Source: Chryseobacterium taiwanense (GTDB lineage: Bacteria > Bacteroidota > Bacteroidia > Flavobacteriales > Weeksellaceae). From it: 64,000 nucleotides of DNA. Numbering within the stretch: the first letter of the stretch is position 1; each line of letters opens with the position of its first letter. Location: contig NZ_JWTA01000015.1 in NCBI RefSeq assembly GCF_000813825.1, positions 1-64,000 of the forward strand. Direction: 5' to 3'. A program made the translations under genes and the position numbers. The notes beneath the pieces are model-generated. The model was not told the DNA's origin, made no database searches, and was given only the letters and a program-made list of their open reading frames with translations. Of the stretch, positions 32,560 through 42,285 are shown piece by piece.

Positions 32560-34251
32560 TTATTTTTTAGCAGAAATTTCTTTCTTTCCACTTTGTAAGA
32601 TCTTTTCTAAGATTCTTAATGTAATCAGATAGGTTGGTTTTACACCTGTAAGACCTAAACCGCCTGAAGAAAGTGTACTTCCCGTTTCCAAAGGATTATC
32701 CGAAGCATAATATGCGTACATTACAAACAGATCCGGTGAAATATGATGTCTGATTTTAGACGCCACCTGGATCGCTTTCTGATAATGAGCTCCTTCCATT
32801 TCAAGACCGATTGCTTTCCAGGAAGTATTCATAAAGTATGATAAAATATCTCTGTTTTGAAGTGAAGTTCCCAATACGGTAATCATTGGCCCTTCAAAAG
32901 CTTTCAACTCATCATCATGGAAATCTGCCAATTTCAAAGTATTTTCAAATGGATAATTATCAGCCGTTCCTTCAAAAATATGCGAAGTCGGAATCATAAT
33001 ATCTCCTTTTCCTCCTTCAAGAATACCCGCTTTCCCCATGATAGAAACAGATTTTACTTTCATCATGTACACTTCTCCTTTATGTTCGTAAGGTCTTAAT
33101 AATTCGTCCATTACTTCATAAGCTTGTTCACCGAAAGCATAATCAAAAACCATGATCACATCATCGCCACCAAATTTAATATCATTAAAAGGCGTATTTT
33201 TAAGATTGGTTTTACTTAAATCAATGATCTGAACGTCAATATTACTTCCGCTCTTATCATTAATATAGATCATTCCTTCCTCCAAAGCATATTTTGAAAC
33301 TTTATCGCGAAGTTCCTTTTTATCAGAAATTTCTCCGTAGAGTTTGTAATCTACTTCTTTAGTATCTTTTTTCTTTAAAGCATCATTTCCGTACAGCATA
33401 TTTTTTACAGAATGCATGTTGGCAGAAATAATATGAAGTGGACGCATATGAAGATTGTTTTCAAATAAAACTTCCTTCACTTTATTGGCCCATTTTTCAC
33501 CGAAATAGTGATGTCCTACTCTTTCCTTTAATATCGAACTGAAATGAATTTCTCTTTCTCTTGTCTGTTTTGCATCCTCCAAACTTACTTTTCCTAAGTT
33601 GTAGATGATTTTAAATAAACGATCAGGATTGCTGTCATCTCCAAAAGTATTGTAAGCCGTTAAAGTCTCATCAAAAGTTCTTCCGATTAAAGAAGACAAA
33701 TGAATCAAAGCCACTTCTTTTTCCCTTCTACTGAATTTCTTTTCGCCTTTTACTACTTCTTCGATAATTTTAAAAGCACGTGTCGGTTTCCAGTTTTCAT
33801 CCTGAATGAAAGCTAAATTCCTGATTTTATCTGCTTCTATAAATAAGAAGGTTAAGTGAGTCAAAATATCATAGATCTCTGAACGTCCCAAAAGAACTTC
33901 AATATTCATTTGGTGCTCATCAATTCTATAACAGTTTCTTCTTCTTTTCTTAGGTACAATTGGTTCGAAACTTCCTTTATCAAAACCCTCATCTGATGTC
34001 AGATGAATAAAAGCGCATTCTTCAATTCCCTCCGGAAGCCTGTCTAAAACATACATCAACCCATCCAACTCTACTTTACTCGGAACACTCATAGTTCCGT
34101 AAATTTCAGGATTGATGGTCTTTAACAAACTTCTGATGCTCTCCCCCGAAACACCGGCAGGTTTAAAAAAACCTCTGTAAAAGAGGTGTCTCATAGAAAT
34201 ATACAATCTTTCAATTGCTTCCGTTGTTTCTCTTGCTCTAGAATTTGTCAT
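32560..34251 (-). CDS. Unknown protein with nucleoside-phosphorylase-like C-terminal half
   Basis: A 563-residue protein I cannot name. The N-terminal half is helical and charged (basic patch PKKRRRN). The C-terminal half (about 360-550) recalls the nucleoside phosphorylase/AMP nucleosidase fold: VMVFDYAFGEQAYEVMDE-like start, SIMGKAGILEGGKGDIMIPT, then AIGLEMEGAHYQKAI, where GLEMEGA matches the ribose-binding MEG motif. I set the start at 34251 (MTNSRARETT) because a -7 box TATATTTG sits at 34267-34274; the longer frame starting at 34290 would begin upstream of that box. The substrate is unknown. Confidence 0.65.
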   Translation of the reverse strand: MTNSRARETTEAIERLYISMRHLFYRGFFKPAGVSGESIRSLLKTINPEIYGTMSVPSKVELDGLMYVLDRLPEGIEECAFIHLTSDEGFDKGSFEPIVPKKRRRNCYRIDEHQMNIEVLLGRSEIYDILTHLTFLFIEADKIRNLAFIQDENWKPTRAFKIIEEVVKGEKKFSRREKEVALIHLSSLIGRTFDETLTAYNTFGDDSNPDRLFKIIYNLGKVSLEDAKQTREREIHFSSILKERVGHHYFGEKWANKVKEVLFENNLHMRPLHIISANMHSVKNMLYGNDALKKKDTKEVDYKLYGEISDKKELRDKVSKYALEEGMIYINDKSGSNIDVQIIDLSKTNLKNTPFNDIKFGGDDVIMVFDYAFGEQAYEVMDELLRPYEHKGEVYMMKVKSVSIMGKAGILEGGKGDIMIPTSHIFEGTADNYPFENTLKLADFHDDELKAFEGPMITVLGTSLQNRDILSYFMNTSWKAIGLEMEGAHYQKAIQVASKIRHHISPDLFVMYAYYASDNPLETGSTLSSGGLGLTGVKPTYLITLRILEKILQSGKKEISAKK

Positions 34252-34266
34252 AAAATAAATTTCACA

Positions 34267-34274
34267 CAAATATA
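34267..34274 (-). promoter_or_regulatory. -7 box of the nucleoside-phosphorylase-like gene
   Basis: TATATTTG on the minus strand, 16 bp from the chosen start codon. Decides against the upstream start at 34290. Confidence 0.55.
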
Positions 34275-34439
34275 CAAAATCTGCGCCCAACTTAGTTTAA
34301 GTATCTTTTAATAAACGATTTAACATAATATCCCAATCGTTGCAAAATAAGGAGCTTTTTCCCGCTTTCTGCTGTATCTTTTTTGCCAATGCCTGCTTCC
34401 ATTTCAAAAAAGGATGTCGCGACAATCGGGGCTAGAAAA

Positions 34440-34700
34440 TGATTGCGTTTAAAAACCACCCCGTCAAAAATTTCAAAGAAATTTTTGCCACCCCTCCAAA
34501 GAAGGGGAATTCTTGCTTTAAAATACTATCATTAGAGGCTAGTCATACACTTTTGTCATTCCGTAGGAATCTAAACTCAGATTATTTTATAGTAATATGA
34601 CTTAAATTCTTATAGAATAACAAATTAGTGAAACAGTACTATTTAAAAGAGATTCTTCACTCCGCTTTGTAACGTTCAGAAATACAGAAGAAATAATCAA
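34440..34700. repeat. Intergenic repeat cluster upstream of glutamine synthetase
   Basis: The 693-bp gap 34252-34944 has no gene. It holds AAAAATTTC (34466-34474) / GAAATTTTT (34478-34486) and a CCCCTCC...AAGGGG motif (34491-34507). It also contains TTGTCATTCCGTAGGAATCT at 34553-34572, identical to one arm of the palindrome at 50315-50392, and GAGATTCTTCACTCCGCTTT near 34650, which resembles the far end of the element at 54941-55018. These are pieces of dispersed palindromic elements. Confidence 0.65.
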
Positions 34701-34914
34701 ATAAAATTACAGTATGTATTATTTAAATTCGTAAATTGTACATATATAATACAAAGTGGTCATTCCAGTTCTTTTCAAAAGACAACGCACTTTATTTTAG
34801 CTTCAAAAAACAACCCACCCCTCTCAAAATTCAAATCATCGTTTAAAATTTAGTTAAATTTCAAAACACCCCTTAAATTTTTAGGGTAAAAATTTTTTCA
34901 ATTCATTTTTTTTG

Positions 34915-34922
34915 TAAATTTG
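34915..34922 (+). promoter_or_regulatory. -7 box (TAAATTTG) of glutamine synthetase
   Basis: TAAATTTG lies 23 bp before the ATG at 34945, with an upstream TTTTTTTG giving a plausible -33 region. Confidence 0.5.
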
Positions 34923-34944
34923 CACCGTAAAAATTAAATCTAAT

Positions 34945-37140
34945 ATGTCAACTTTAAGATTCAAAGCGTTAGAAACTTTACCATTCAAGGACTTTAGAAG
35001 AGATAATTCTGTTGAAGTTCCTGTAAAATTGTCAGAATTATTCTGTCAGAATGTTTTCTCAGAAGAAACAATGAGAGAATATTTAACGAAAGAAGCATTC
35101 CAATCTATTTTGGATGCAATGAAAAAAGGAACTAAGATCCAAAGACACATTGCAGACCAAGTAGCGGTAGCAATGAAAGACTGGGCAATGAGCAAAGGAG
35201 TGACTCACTACACGCACTGGTTTCAGCCATTAACAGGTACAACTGCTGAAAAGCACGATTCTTTCTTCACTCCAATCGAAGGAGGTAGAGCTATCGAAAG
35301 ATTCAGCGGAAACTTATTGATCCAACAAGAACCGGATGCATCTTCTTTCCCGAATGGTGGTATCAGAAACACTTTCGAAGCGAGAGGTTATACAGCTTGG
35401 GATCCTACATCTCCGGCATTTATCATGGGAACTACACTTTGTATTCCTTCAATTTTCATCTCTTACACAGGAGAAACTTTAGATTATAAAGCACCTCTTT
35501 TAAGAGCATTGAACGCGGTAGACGAAGCTGCAACAAACGTAATGCAGTATTTCGACAAAAACGTAACAAAAGTAACTCCTACTTTAGGTTGGGAGCAAGA
35601 ATATTTCTTGGTTGATTCAGCATTATACCAATCTCGTCCAGACCTTGTATTAACAGGGAAAACTTTGCTAGGACATTCTCCTGCAAAAGGACAACAATTA
35701 GATGACCACTATTTCGGTTCTATTCCTACAAGAGTAATGAACTTCATGAAAGAGTTGGAAATCGAATGTATGAAATTGGGTATTCCTGTAACAACAAGAC
35801 ACAACGAGGTAGCTCCAAACCAATTCGAATTAGCTCCAATGTTTGAGGAAGTAAACGTTGCGGTTGACCACAACTCTTTGTTGATGGACGTAATGGCAAG
35901 AATTGCTCACAGACACCATTTCCACATTTTATTCCACGAAAAACCATTCGCAGGAGTAAACGGAAGCGGAAAACACAACAACTGGTCTTTAGCAACTGAT
36001 ACAGGTGAGAACCTATTAAGCCCAGGGAAAAATCCTAAGAAAAACTTACAGTTCTTAACGTTCTTCGTTAATACAATTAAAGCAGTTCACGAATATGCTG
36101 ACCTTTTAAGAGCAAGTATCGCTTCTGCAAGTAACGATCACAGATTGGGCGCAAACGAAGCTCCACCAGCAATTATTTCTGTATTTATCGGAAGCCAATT
36201 GTTCAGAGTTTTGGAAGAGCTAGAGAAAGTAACTGAAGGAAAACTTTCACCAGACGAAAAAACAGATCTTAAATTAAATGTAGTTGGAAAAATTCCTGAA
36301 ATCTTGTTAGATAACACTGACAGAAACAGAACTTCTCCATTTGCATTTACAGGAAATAAATTCGAGATCAGAGCGGTAGGTTCAGCAGCAAACTGTGCAG
36401 AATCTATGACAGTAATGAACACGATCGCTGCAAAACAATTAATGGACTTCAAAAAAGAAGTTGATGCATTAATTGAAACAGGTCTTAAGAAAGACGAAGC
36501 AATCTTCAACGTATTGAGAGAGTACATCAAGCAGTGTAAAAACATTATGTTTGAAGGTGACGGATATTCTGATGACTGGGCAAAAGAAGCTAAAAAGAGA
36601 GGGTTGAACAACTTAAAAACTACTCCGGAAGCTCTTAAGCAGGAAATGGATAAAAAATTCCTAGATCTTTACGAAGAAATCGGAGTTTTCACTCACAGAG
36701 AAGTTGAAGCAAGAAACGAGATCAAACTAGAAAAATATTCTACTGTTATCGATATTGAAGCAAGAGTGTTAAGTGATATCGCAAGAAACCACATCATTCC
36801 TTCAGCTTTAAATTATCAAAACAGATTGATCGAGAACGTAAAAGGTCTTAAAGAAATTTTCGGAGATAAAGAATTCAAATCTTTAGCTAAAGAACAAATG
36901 AGCTTAATTACAAGCATCTCTGAAAACGTATCTAAAATCAAATTAGGTGTTGAAGATCTAATCAAAGCTAGAGAAGCAGCAAAAGCTGTGTCGGATAGCC
37001 AAAAGCAAGCAGAAAGCTACTGTAACAAAGTAAAACCTCTATTCGATGTTATCAGAGAAGCATCTGATGATCTTGAAATGATGGTTGATGATGAGCTTTG
37101 GCCAATGACAAAATACAGAGAAATGTTATTTACGAAGTAA
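34945..37140 (+). CDS. glnN: Glutamine synthetase type III
   Basis: At 731 residues this has the length of GSIII, which differs from the 450-residue type I enzyme. It condenses glutamate and ammonia with ATP. Family signatures include the N-terminal VFSEETMREYL region, WFQPLTGTTAEKHDSF, the catalytic GWEQEYFLVD, GVNGSGKHNNWSL and NRTSPFAFTGNKFEIRAVGS. The cytoplasmic enzyme is a double hexamer. It is a single-gene transcript between a -7 box and a strong terminator. Some annotations use glnA for the same protein. Confidence 0.95.
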   Translation: MSTLRFKALETLPFKDFRRDNSVEVPVKLSELFCQNVFSEETMREYLTKEAFQSILDAMKKGTKIQRHIADQVAVAMKDWAMSKGVTHYTHWFQPLTGTTAEKHDSFFTPIEGGRAIERFSGNLLIQQEPDASSFPNGGIRNTFEARGYTAWDPTSPAFIMGTTLCIPSIFISYTGETLDYKAPLLRALNAVDEAATNVMQYFDKNVTKVTPTLGWEQEYFLVDSALYQSRPDLVLTGKTLLGHSPAKGQQLDDHYFGSIPTRVMNFMKELEIECMKLGIPVTTRHNEVAPNQFELAPMFEEVNVAVDHNSLLMDVMARIAHRHHFHILFHEKPFAGVNGSGKHNNWSLATDTGENLLSPGKNPKKNLQFLTFFVNTIKAVHEYADLLRASIASASNDHRLGANEAPPAIISVFIGSQLFRVLEELEKVTEGKLSPDEKTDLKLNVVGKIPEILLDNTDRNRTSPFAFTGNKFEIRAVGSAANCAESMTVMNTIAAKQLMDFKKEVDALIETGLKKDEAIFNVLREYIKQCKNIMFEGDGYSDDWAKEAKKRGLNNLKTTPEALKQEMDKKFLDLYEEIGVFTHREVEARNEIKLEKYSTVIDIEARVLSDIARNHIIPSALNYQNRLIENVKGLKEIFGDKEFKSLAKEQMSLITSISENVSKIKLGVEDLIKAREAAKAVSDSQKQAESYCNKVKPLFDVIREASDDLEMMVDDELWPMTKYREMLFTK

Positions 37141-37164
37141 CATTTGTAAAGTTCCATATTAGTC

Positions 37165-37197
37165 AAGCTTCCCGGATTTTTTCGGGAAGCTTTTTTT
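37165..37197 (+). terminator. Terminator after glutamine synthetase
   Basis: AAGCTTCCCG (37165-37174) pairs with CGGGAAGCTT (37183-37192) followed by a T run. Canonical intrinsic terminator. Confidence 0.92.
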
Positions 37198-37292
37198 ATA
37201 TTTTTAACATGTTGAAAATGTAGACTTAAAAATCCTTAGTGTTGCTTAACAAAGCAAACCTTATTTATTTTGTTAAAGAATCTTAATAAAAA

Positions 37293-37329
37293 AAACCGCA
37301 CACTTGCCTAAAATAAGCGGTTGCGGTTT
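37293..37329 (+). terminator. Second hairpin in the glnN-NlpC intergenic space
   Basis: AAACCGCA (37293-37300) pairs with TGCGGTTT (37322-37329) and is followed by GTTTTTC. The 340-bp gap 37141-37480 contains this, the terminator above and A/T-rich promoter DNA, but no gene. Confidence 0.5.
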
Positions 37330-37480
37330 GTTTTTCTTTAACATACTTAAATAATATGTTAAAATGTGTTAAATAAAGAACCTGACAATTATCATATCAG
37401 GAGTCTTTTTCTCGGAATCTCTATTTTTGTAATGCTTTTGAAAAATAACTATTCCTTTTAACACGGATAATCAAATATAT

Positions 37481-38194
37481 ATGAAGAAAAGAGTTTTGTT
37501 TTATTTAGTTGCTTTAGTTTCTACAATGTCACTACAGTCGTGTGTTACAAATTATGTAGTTTCAAAACCAACAACTTATACTAAAGAATACAAAACAGAT
37601 GCCAAACTAGCTTCTTTCGACACTAAGAAAGCTGAGCTAGATAAGCAAAGATTAATTGATTCTTTCCTTGCTGAAAAAGCAGCATCTATTGCAAGTGCTA
37701 AAAACACAATTAAAAATTCTGAGATTGCAAAAGCAATCAAATACAATACAACAATTGACAATATCTTATCTGAAGCAGCTACTTATTTAGGAACTCCTTA
37801 CAGATATGGTGGAACTACCAGAAACGGGATTGACTGTTCTGCATTTGTTCTTTCAGTTTTCGGTGCAGCAGCAGGACTTAGCTTACCAAGAGTAGCTTCT
37901 TCTCAGGCACAGGAAGGTGAGAAAGTTGAAAAAGAAAACCTACAGAAAGGAGATTTAATTTTCTTTTCTCACGGAAGAAGAATTTCTCACGTAGGAATTG
38001 TTGAAAGTGTTTCTGAAACCGGAGAAGTAATGTTCATTCACGCTGCCACTTCAAAGGGTGTAATGGTTTCTTCTCTTAATGACTCTTATTGGGGACCTAA
38101 ATACAGATTCGCGAAAAGAATGATTAACGAAAACGGAGAAGCTTACAACAACTTAGCAGCAACAACTCCAGTATCAACAGGAACAAATTTTTAA
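37481..38194 (+). CDS. NlpC/P60 peptidoglycan hydrolase, lipoprotein
   Basis: A 237-residue lipoprotein (signal ending MSLQSC, cysteine about residue 21). A helical linker precedes the NlpC/P60 domain (about 95-215). The catalytic cysteine lies in GIDCSAFVLSVF, histidines in ISHVGIVE and MFIHAATS. It cleaves cell-wall stem peptides, probably at the inner face of the outer membrane. Single gene between two terminators. Confidence 0.92.
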   Translation: MKKRVLFYLVALVSTMSLQSCVTNYVVSKPTTYTKEYKTDAKLASFDTKKAELDKQRLIDSFLAEKAASIASAKNTIKNSEIAKAIKYNTTIDNILSEAATYLGTPYRYGGTTRNGIDCSAFVLSVFGAAAGLSLPRVASSQAQEGEKVEKENLQKGDLIFFSHGRRISHVGIVESVSETGEVMFIHAATSKGVMVSSLNDSYWGPKYRFAKRMINENGEAYNNLAATTPVSTGTNF

Positions 38195-38219
38195 TTTTAA
38201 ATAATTGATTTAAATAATG

Positions 38220-38247
38220 AAAAGCCTTCAAAATTTTGAAGGCTTTT
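38220..38247. terminator. Terminator (perfect 28-bp palindrome)
   Basis: AAAAGCCTTCAAAA is followed directly by TTTTGAAGGCTTTT. It acts after the NlpC gene and perhaps after the pentapeptide gene from the other side. Confidence 0.88.
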
Positions 38248-38322
38248 TTGTTTTTATATTCGATAAATTTTCGGAAGCTTATATTTTATAGTATTTACTT
38301 CAAACATTAAGCGCCTTTCCTA

Positions 38323-38904
38323 TTAACTATTCTTATCAATTTCTATATTCAATTTATAAAGAAGACCATGGATTTCAGAAAGTGAAAATTTGGCCTTTTT
38401 AAGCCTGTTTTGAGAAGGATCTATTGAATAATTAACCGAAGTCCTAAAATCAGCTTTTTCAAGGTTAGTATTATCGAAAACAGCACCTGAGAAATCACAC
38501 ATATTAAATATTGCATTTGACAAATCACATTCCGTGAAATCTACCTCAACAAGCTTTGAATCTTTAAATACAGTTTTCTTAATAGATGTTTTATAAAAAA
38601 CAGAACTATTCAAAGAACAGCCCTCAAATCTGAAAGACAATCCGAAGTCATTGCAGTCATTAAACTGAAGCCCGAACATTTTACATTCCTTGAAATTAAC
38701 ATCTCGAAAAGCTGTTCCGATAAGTTTTACCATGCTTAAATTACAGCCTACGAATTCACAATCGTTAAAATTAAAGCCGGAAAGATCCAGATATTCAAAA
38801 TTACAATTCCTGAATGTGCAGTTTTCGTATTCTCCTTTTTCTAAAAGTTTTTGAGTAAAATCTACGTTCTCAAAATTTTCGTCTGAGATGTATATATCTT
38901 TCAT
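38323..38904 (-). CDS. Pentapeptide-repeat protein
   Basis: A 193-residue cytoplasmic protein built of A(D/N)LXX-like five-residue repeats: NCTFRNCNFEYLDLSGFNF, FNDCEFVGCNL, FKECKMFG, FKDSKLVEVDFTECDLSNAI and FNMCDFSGAVFDNTNLEKAD. These fold as a right-handed square beta-helix. Some members protect gyrase (Qnr/MfpA); this one is of similar size but I see no proof of that role. Single gene. Confidence 0.9.
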   Translation of the reverse strand: MKDIYISDENFENVDFTQKLLEKGEYENCTFRNCNFEYLDLSGFNFNDCEFVGCNLSMVKLIGTAFRDVNFKECKMFGLQFNDCNDFGLSFRFEGCSLNSSVFYKTSIKKTVFKDSKLVEVDFTECDLSNAIFNMCDFSGAVFDNTNLEKADFRTSVNYSIDPSQNRLKKAKFSLSEIHGLLYKLNIEIDKNS

Positions 38905-38930
38905 GGAATATTTTAAAGTGAGGTTATTTT

Positions 38931-38967
38931 ATTTCACGCAGATTTTGCGGATTGAGCAGATTTAGAT
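38931..38967. repeat. Dispersed CGCAGATTT-type repeat, copy 3
   Basis: CGCAGATTTTGCGGATTGAG then CAGATTT, the same triplet spacing as copies at 31859, 32436 and 50274, but without the inverted far end. Confidence 0.6.
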
Positions 38968-39016
38968 TTACAACAAAAATAGAATAGGAACAATGAAAAT
39001 TCCCATTTCCAAACCT

Positions 39017-40246
39017 TTATACCAAACTGTTTTTATCTGAATAATTTAGTTTAAAGAAAATAAAAGTCATGATAGAAAAGGCAAGCAACGAACTTCCTCC
39101 ATAACTAAAGTATGGCAACGGAATTCCAACTGTAGGAAAAAGCCCCATAACCATCCCTAAATTGATCGTAAAGTGCATCAACAGGATCGAAGCAAAGCAA
39201 TATCCAAAAACACGGTTAAATGAGGATTTTTGTTGTTCCGCAAGGTAATAGATACGTCCAATGTAAATCATATAGAAAAGTACCAGAACAGCACTTCCTA
39301 CAAATCCCCATTCTTCTCCTACTGTACAGAAAATATAATCGGTTTCCTGCTCCGGAACAAATTTCCCCTGCGTAACCGATCCTTCACGATATCCTTTTCC
39401 AAAAAGTCCTCCGGAACCAATTGCTGTTTTTGAATATAATAAGTTGTATCCTGAAGTATCTCTGAATGCTTTTTCACCTTTGTAAAGAACCTCAATTCTT
39501 TCTCTTTGGTGTTTAGGCAACTTTTCTAAAATATATGGCGAACCAAAAGCCAGCCCACATAACACAAGAACTGAACCTACAATACTTGAAATTGAAATCA
39601 CATTCCAGGACATTTTGTAATAGTTCATAGCAATCCAACCTCCAACAATCACCAATATGGCAATCACAACAATGATAGGAGGAATAGCTAATGAAACCAA
39701 AAATACTCCGGCAAAAAGGAATCCGACAGCGAATAACATTCCGCTCAGACCTTCACGGTACAATGCGATGAAAAACGCAATGAACACCAACATAGATCCA
39801 ACATCGGGAATTGCCAATACTACGGCTGCAGGAATTCCTACAATAGCTAAGGTAGTATATAACGATTTTTTATTTTTTAAATTGAATTCGGGACCTGAAA
39901 CATAATTGGAAAGCATTAATGCCGTTCCAATTTTAGCAAATTCTACAGGCTGCATGGTAAAACTTCCGAATTTATACCAGTTCTTTTGCCCCAAAATTTC
40001 TTTACCAAACGGGAATAAACCTATAAGAAGCAAAACTCCTCCAATGTAGATAATTCCGGACATATTCTCGAAGAACTTGCTTCTTCCTACAAAAATAATC
40101 AGTCCAACAAACACAGAAATACAAAAGAAAACAAGCTGTTTTTCACCCAGTTTTTGGTCAACACTGTAAATATTTGCAATTGCAAAAATACAAAGCAGAA
40201 AATACAAGCCTAGACCTAATTTATCTATTCCCTCTGTCCACTTCAT
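39017..40246 (-). CDS. rodA: Rod-shape-determining glycosyltransferase RodA
   Basis: A SEDS-family polytopic membrane protein of 409 residues with about ten spans. The SEDS signature is visible in FPTVGIPLPYFSYGGSSLLA near the C terminus, and the cytoplasmic KHQRERIEVLY segment is typical. It polymerises lipid II during side-wall growth with its transpeptidase partner, encoded by the overlapping upstream gene (4-nt overlap). Last gene of the mre operon. Confidence 0.95.
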   Translation of the reverse strand: MKWTEGIDKLGLGLYFLLCIFAIANIYSVDQKLGEKQLVFFCISVFVGLIIFVGRSKFFENMSGIIYIGGVLLLIGLFPFGKEILGQKNWYKFGSFTMQPVEFAKIGTALMLSNYVSGPEFNLKNKKSLYTTLAIVGIPAAVVLAIPDVGSMLVFIAFFIALYREGLSGMLFAVGFLFAGVFLVSLAIPPIIVVIAILVIVGGWIAMNYYKMSWNVISISSIVGSVLVLCGLAFGSPYILEKLPKHQRERIEVLYKGEKAFRDTSGYNLLYSKTAIGSGGLFGKGYREGSVTQGKFVPEQETDYIFCTVGEEWGFVGSAVLVLFYMIYIGRIYYLAEQQKSSFNRVFGYCFASILLMHFTINLGMVMGLFPTVGIPLPYFSYGGSSLLAFSIMTFIFFKLNYSDKNSLV

Positions 40247-42285
40247 TGTTTTACCGTTTTAGTGTTTTTATTATTTTTTGCTTTTTCGTCTATCTTTTTT
40301 TGCAGCCTAGCTTTCTGTTCTTTAATGAATTTAAGACTGTCCTGCATTCTTTTAAGCTTTATTGAATCCGGCTTAGGTTCTACATACAATCCTTTACGTT
40401 TCAAATCGGCAATCCATTGTCTTTTATATTCAGGCATGAAGCTAGACGTCGTCATTTTTTTGTACAGATAGTCTCTTTTTATATCTCCGGTCAAATATTT
40501 TTCAGCAATTAAAGTACAGGCAGGTCCCGCCCAAGTGGCACCGAAACCGGCATGTTCCATTACAGCCACAACCACAATTTTTGGTTTTTCTGCAGGAGCA
40601 ATCAGCACAAAGATTGAGTTATCTTTTCCCTGAGGAACCTGTGCCGTACCCGTTTTAGCTAACTGAGTAAAATCCTGAGATTTCAATCCTGCCGCTGTTC
40701 CACGAAGTACAACCGCTTCCATTCCTTTTAAAACAGGTTCAAAATGTCTCTTATCTACTAATGTCTGATGCTTCACTTTAAATCTTGGATCAGGATTTGG
40801 TTTCCCATCAATAGATTTAACAATATGAGGAGTGTAATACCAACCACGATTCGCAATTGCCCCTACATAATTAGCCAATTGAATAGGGGTTACAAGAACA
40901 TCACCTTGTCCCATTCCATTATAGATAGCTCCCGTAGGCATTTCGTCCCAGTTTTTAAAATCCTTTCTCTGCGATCCACTTGCTTTCATGATCGCTTTGA
41001 AACGTTTTTCGTAGAAATCTCCCGAAGGAATTCTTCCTTTTGCTCCTACTGCAAAATCGTTATTTAAGAATTCTCCCACTCCAAAACTGCTCATAATCTT
41101 TTTCCATTCGTCAACTCCTTTTGAAGGATTTCCCGGATATTTTTTAATGATGGCTATGAATGCGTATGTGAAGAAACAGTTACTCGAAACCTGAATAGAT
41201 GGGATAAGAGGATCTGCACCTCCGTGTCCTTTAATTCTTTTTCCTCTGTAATAAAATCCACCTCCACATGGAAAAATGGTCTTTTCATCCATCACTCCCA
41301 TCTGCATAGCTGCCAAAGCGGTAAGTAATTTAAAGGTTGATCCCGGAGGATAAGCCGCCTGCAATGAACGATCGAAAGTGGGTTTATTTTCGTAAATGGT
41401 ATCTTTTGACAGCGCGTAAAGATTTTTAGATTTGTTCGGACCTGTAAAAAGATTCGGATCAATATCCGGACCTGTAGCCGCTACCAGAACTTCTCCATTA
41501 TTAGGATCTAGCGCAACCACAGCACCATGTTTATTGACCAACATTTCTTCTGCTATTCTCTGGAGATCGTAGTCTATCGTTAACGTAATGTCCTTTCCTG
41601 TTACAACTTCTTTATCTAAAGAGCCTTGTTTATAAGGTCCAACGTTTCGAAGTTTAATATCTTTTTGGATATACTTCATTCCTTTTACACCACGTAATTC
41701 TTTTTCATAGGCTTTTTCAACTCCTGTTTTTCCTATGAAATCGCCCGGTAAATAATACAGAGAATCTTTTTTAATTTCACGTTCATTTACCTCACTCGTA
41801 TATCCTAATAAATTCCCAGAAGTGGAAACTTCATATTGACGCTGAGGTCTTGATACGATACTGAACGCCGGATATTTGAAAATAATCTCCTGAACTCTTG
41901 CAATATCTTCCCTGCTCAAATCCTTCATGAAAGTCATGGGAGTAAGCTTGGAATAATATTTTTCTTTTTTTATCGCTTCAATTCTTTTGGTAAAATCCGG
42001 TGGCGTAATTTTCATTAAATTACAAAAACCCAATGTATCAAAATCAGGTTTCATCAACGCTTGTGTAAATGAAATCTCATAGGCAGGCTGGTTTCCTACC
42101 ATGATTTTACCGTTTCTATCAAAAATGACACCTCTTTGAGGAATCACATATTCAATTTTAATGGAAGTATTCGCCGCATTCAAGGCATAACGATCTGTAA
42201 ACAACTGTAAATAAGAAAGTCTAGCCACAAAAATCAAGGCTATAACGACAAGAACGGAAAAAATCTTTAAATAACGTGTGTTCAA
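40243..42285 (-). CDS. mrdA: Penicillin-binding protein 2
   Basis: A 680-residue class B transpeptidase with one N-terminal membrane span (IFSVLVVIALIFVARLSYLQ), a PBP dimerisation domain and a transpeptidase domain. The active site motifs are PPGSTFKLL (SxxK), QVSSNCFF (SxN) and LAKTGTAQVPQG (KTG). It cross-links wall peptides during elongation with RodA. The long lysine-rich C-terminal tail (about 60 residues) is a Bacteroidetes feature. Overlaps mreD by 4 nt. Confidence 0.95.
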   Translation of the reverse strand: MNTRYLKIFSVLVVIALIFVARLSYLQLFTDRYALNAANTSIKIEYVIPQRGVIFDRNGKIMVGNQPAYEISFTQALMKPDFDTLGFCNLMKITPPDFTKRIEAIKKEKYYSKLTPMTFMKDLSREDIARVQEIIFKYPAFSIVSRPQRQYEVSTSGNLLGYTSEVNEREIKKDSLYYLPGDFIGKTGVEKAYEKELRGVKGMKYIQKDIKLRNVGPYKQGSLDKEVVTGKDITLTIDYDLQRIAEEMLVNKHGAVVALDPNNGEVLVAATGPDIDPNLFTGPNKSKNLYALSKDTIYENKPTFDRSLQAAYPPGSTFKLLTALAAMQMGVMDEKTIFPCGGGFYYRGKRIKGHGGADPLIPSIQVSSNCFFTYAFIAIIKKYPGNPSKGVDEWKKIMSSFGVGEFLNNDFAVGAKGRIPSGDFYEKRFKAIMKASGSQRKDFKNWDEMPTGAIYNGMGQGDVLVTPIQLANYVGAIANRGWYYTPHIVKSIDGKPNPDPRFKVKHQTLVDKRHFEPVLKGMEAVVLRGTAAGLKSQDFTQLAKTGTAQVPQGKDNSIFVLIAPAEKPKIVVVAVMEHAGFGATWAGPACTLIAEKYLTGDIKRDYLYKKMTTSSFMPEYKRQWIADLKRKGLYVEPKPDSIKLKRMQDSLKFIKEQKARLQKKIDEKAKNNKNTKTVKQ

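Noticed and set aside
34252..34290. N-terminal extension of the nucleoside-phosphorylase-like protein
   Set aside because: It contains the TATATTTG promoter box and would have to be transcribed from further upstream.
37293..37329. Riboswitch before the NlpC gene
   Set aside because: Only a simple hairpin with a T tract is seen; no known aptamer core could be recognised.
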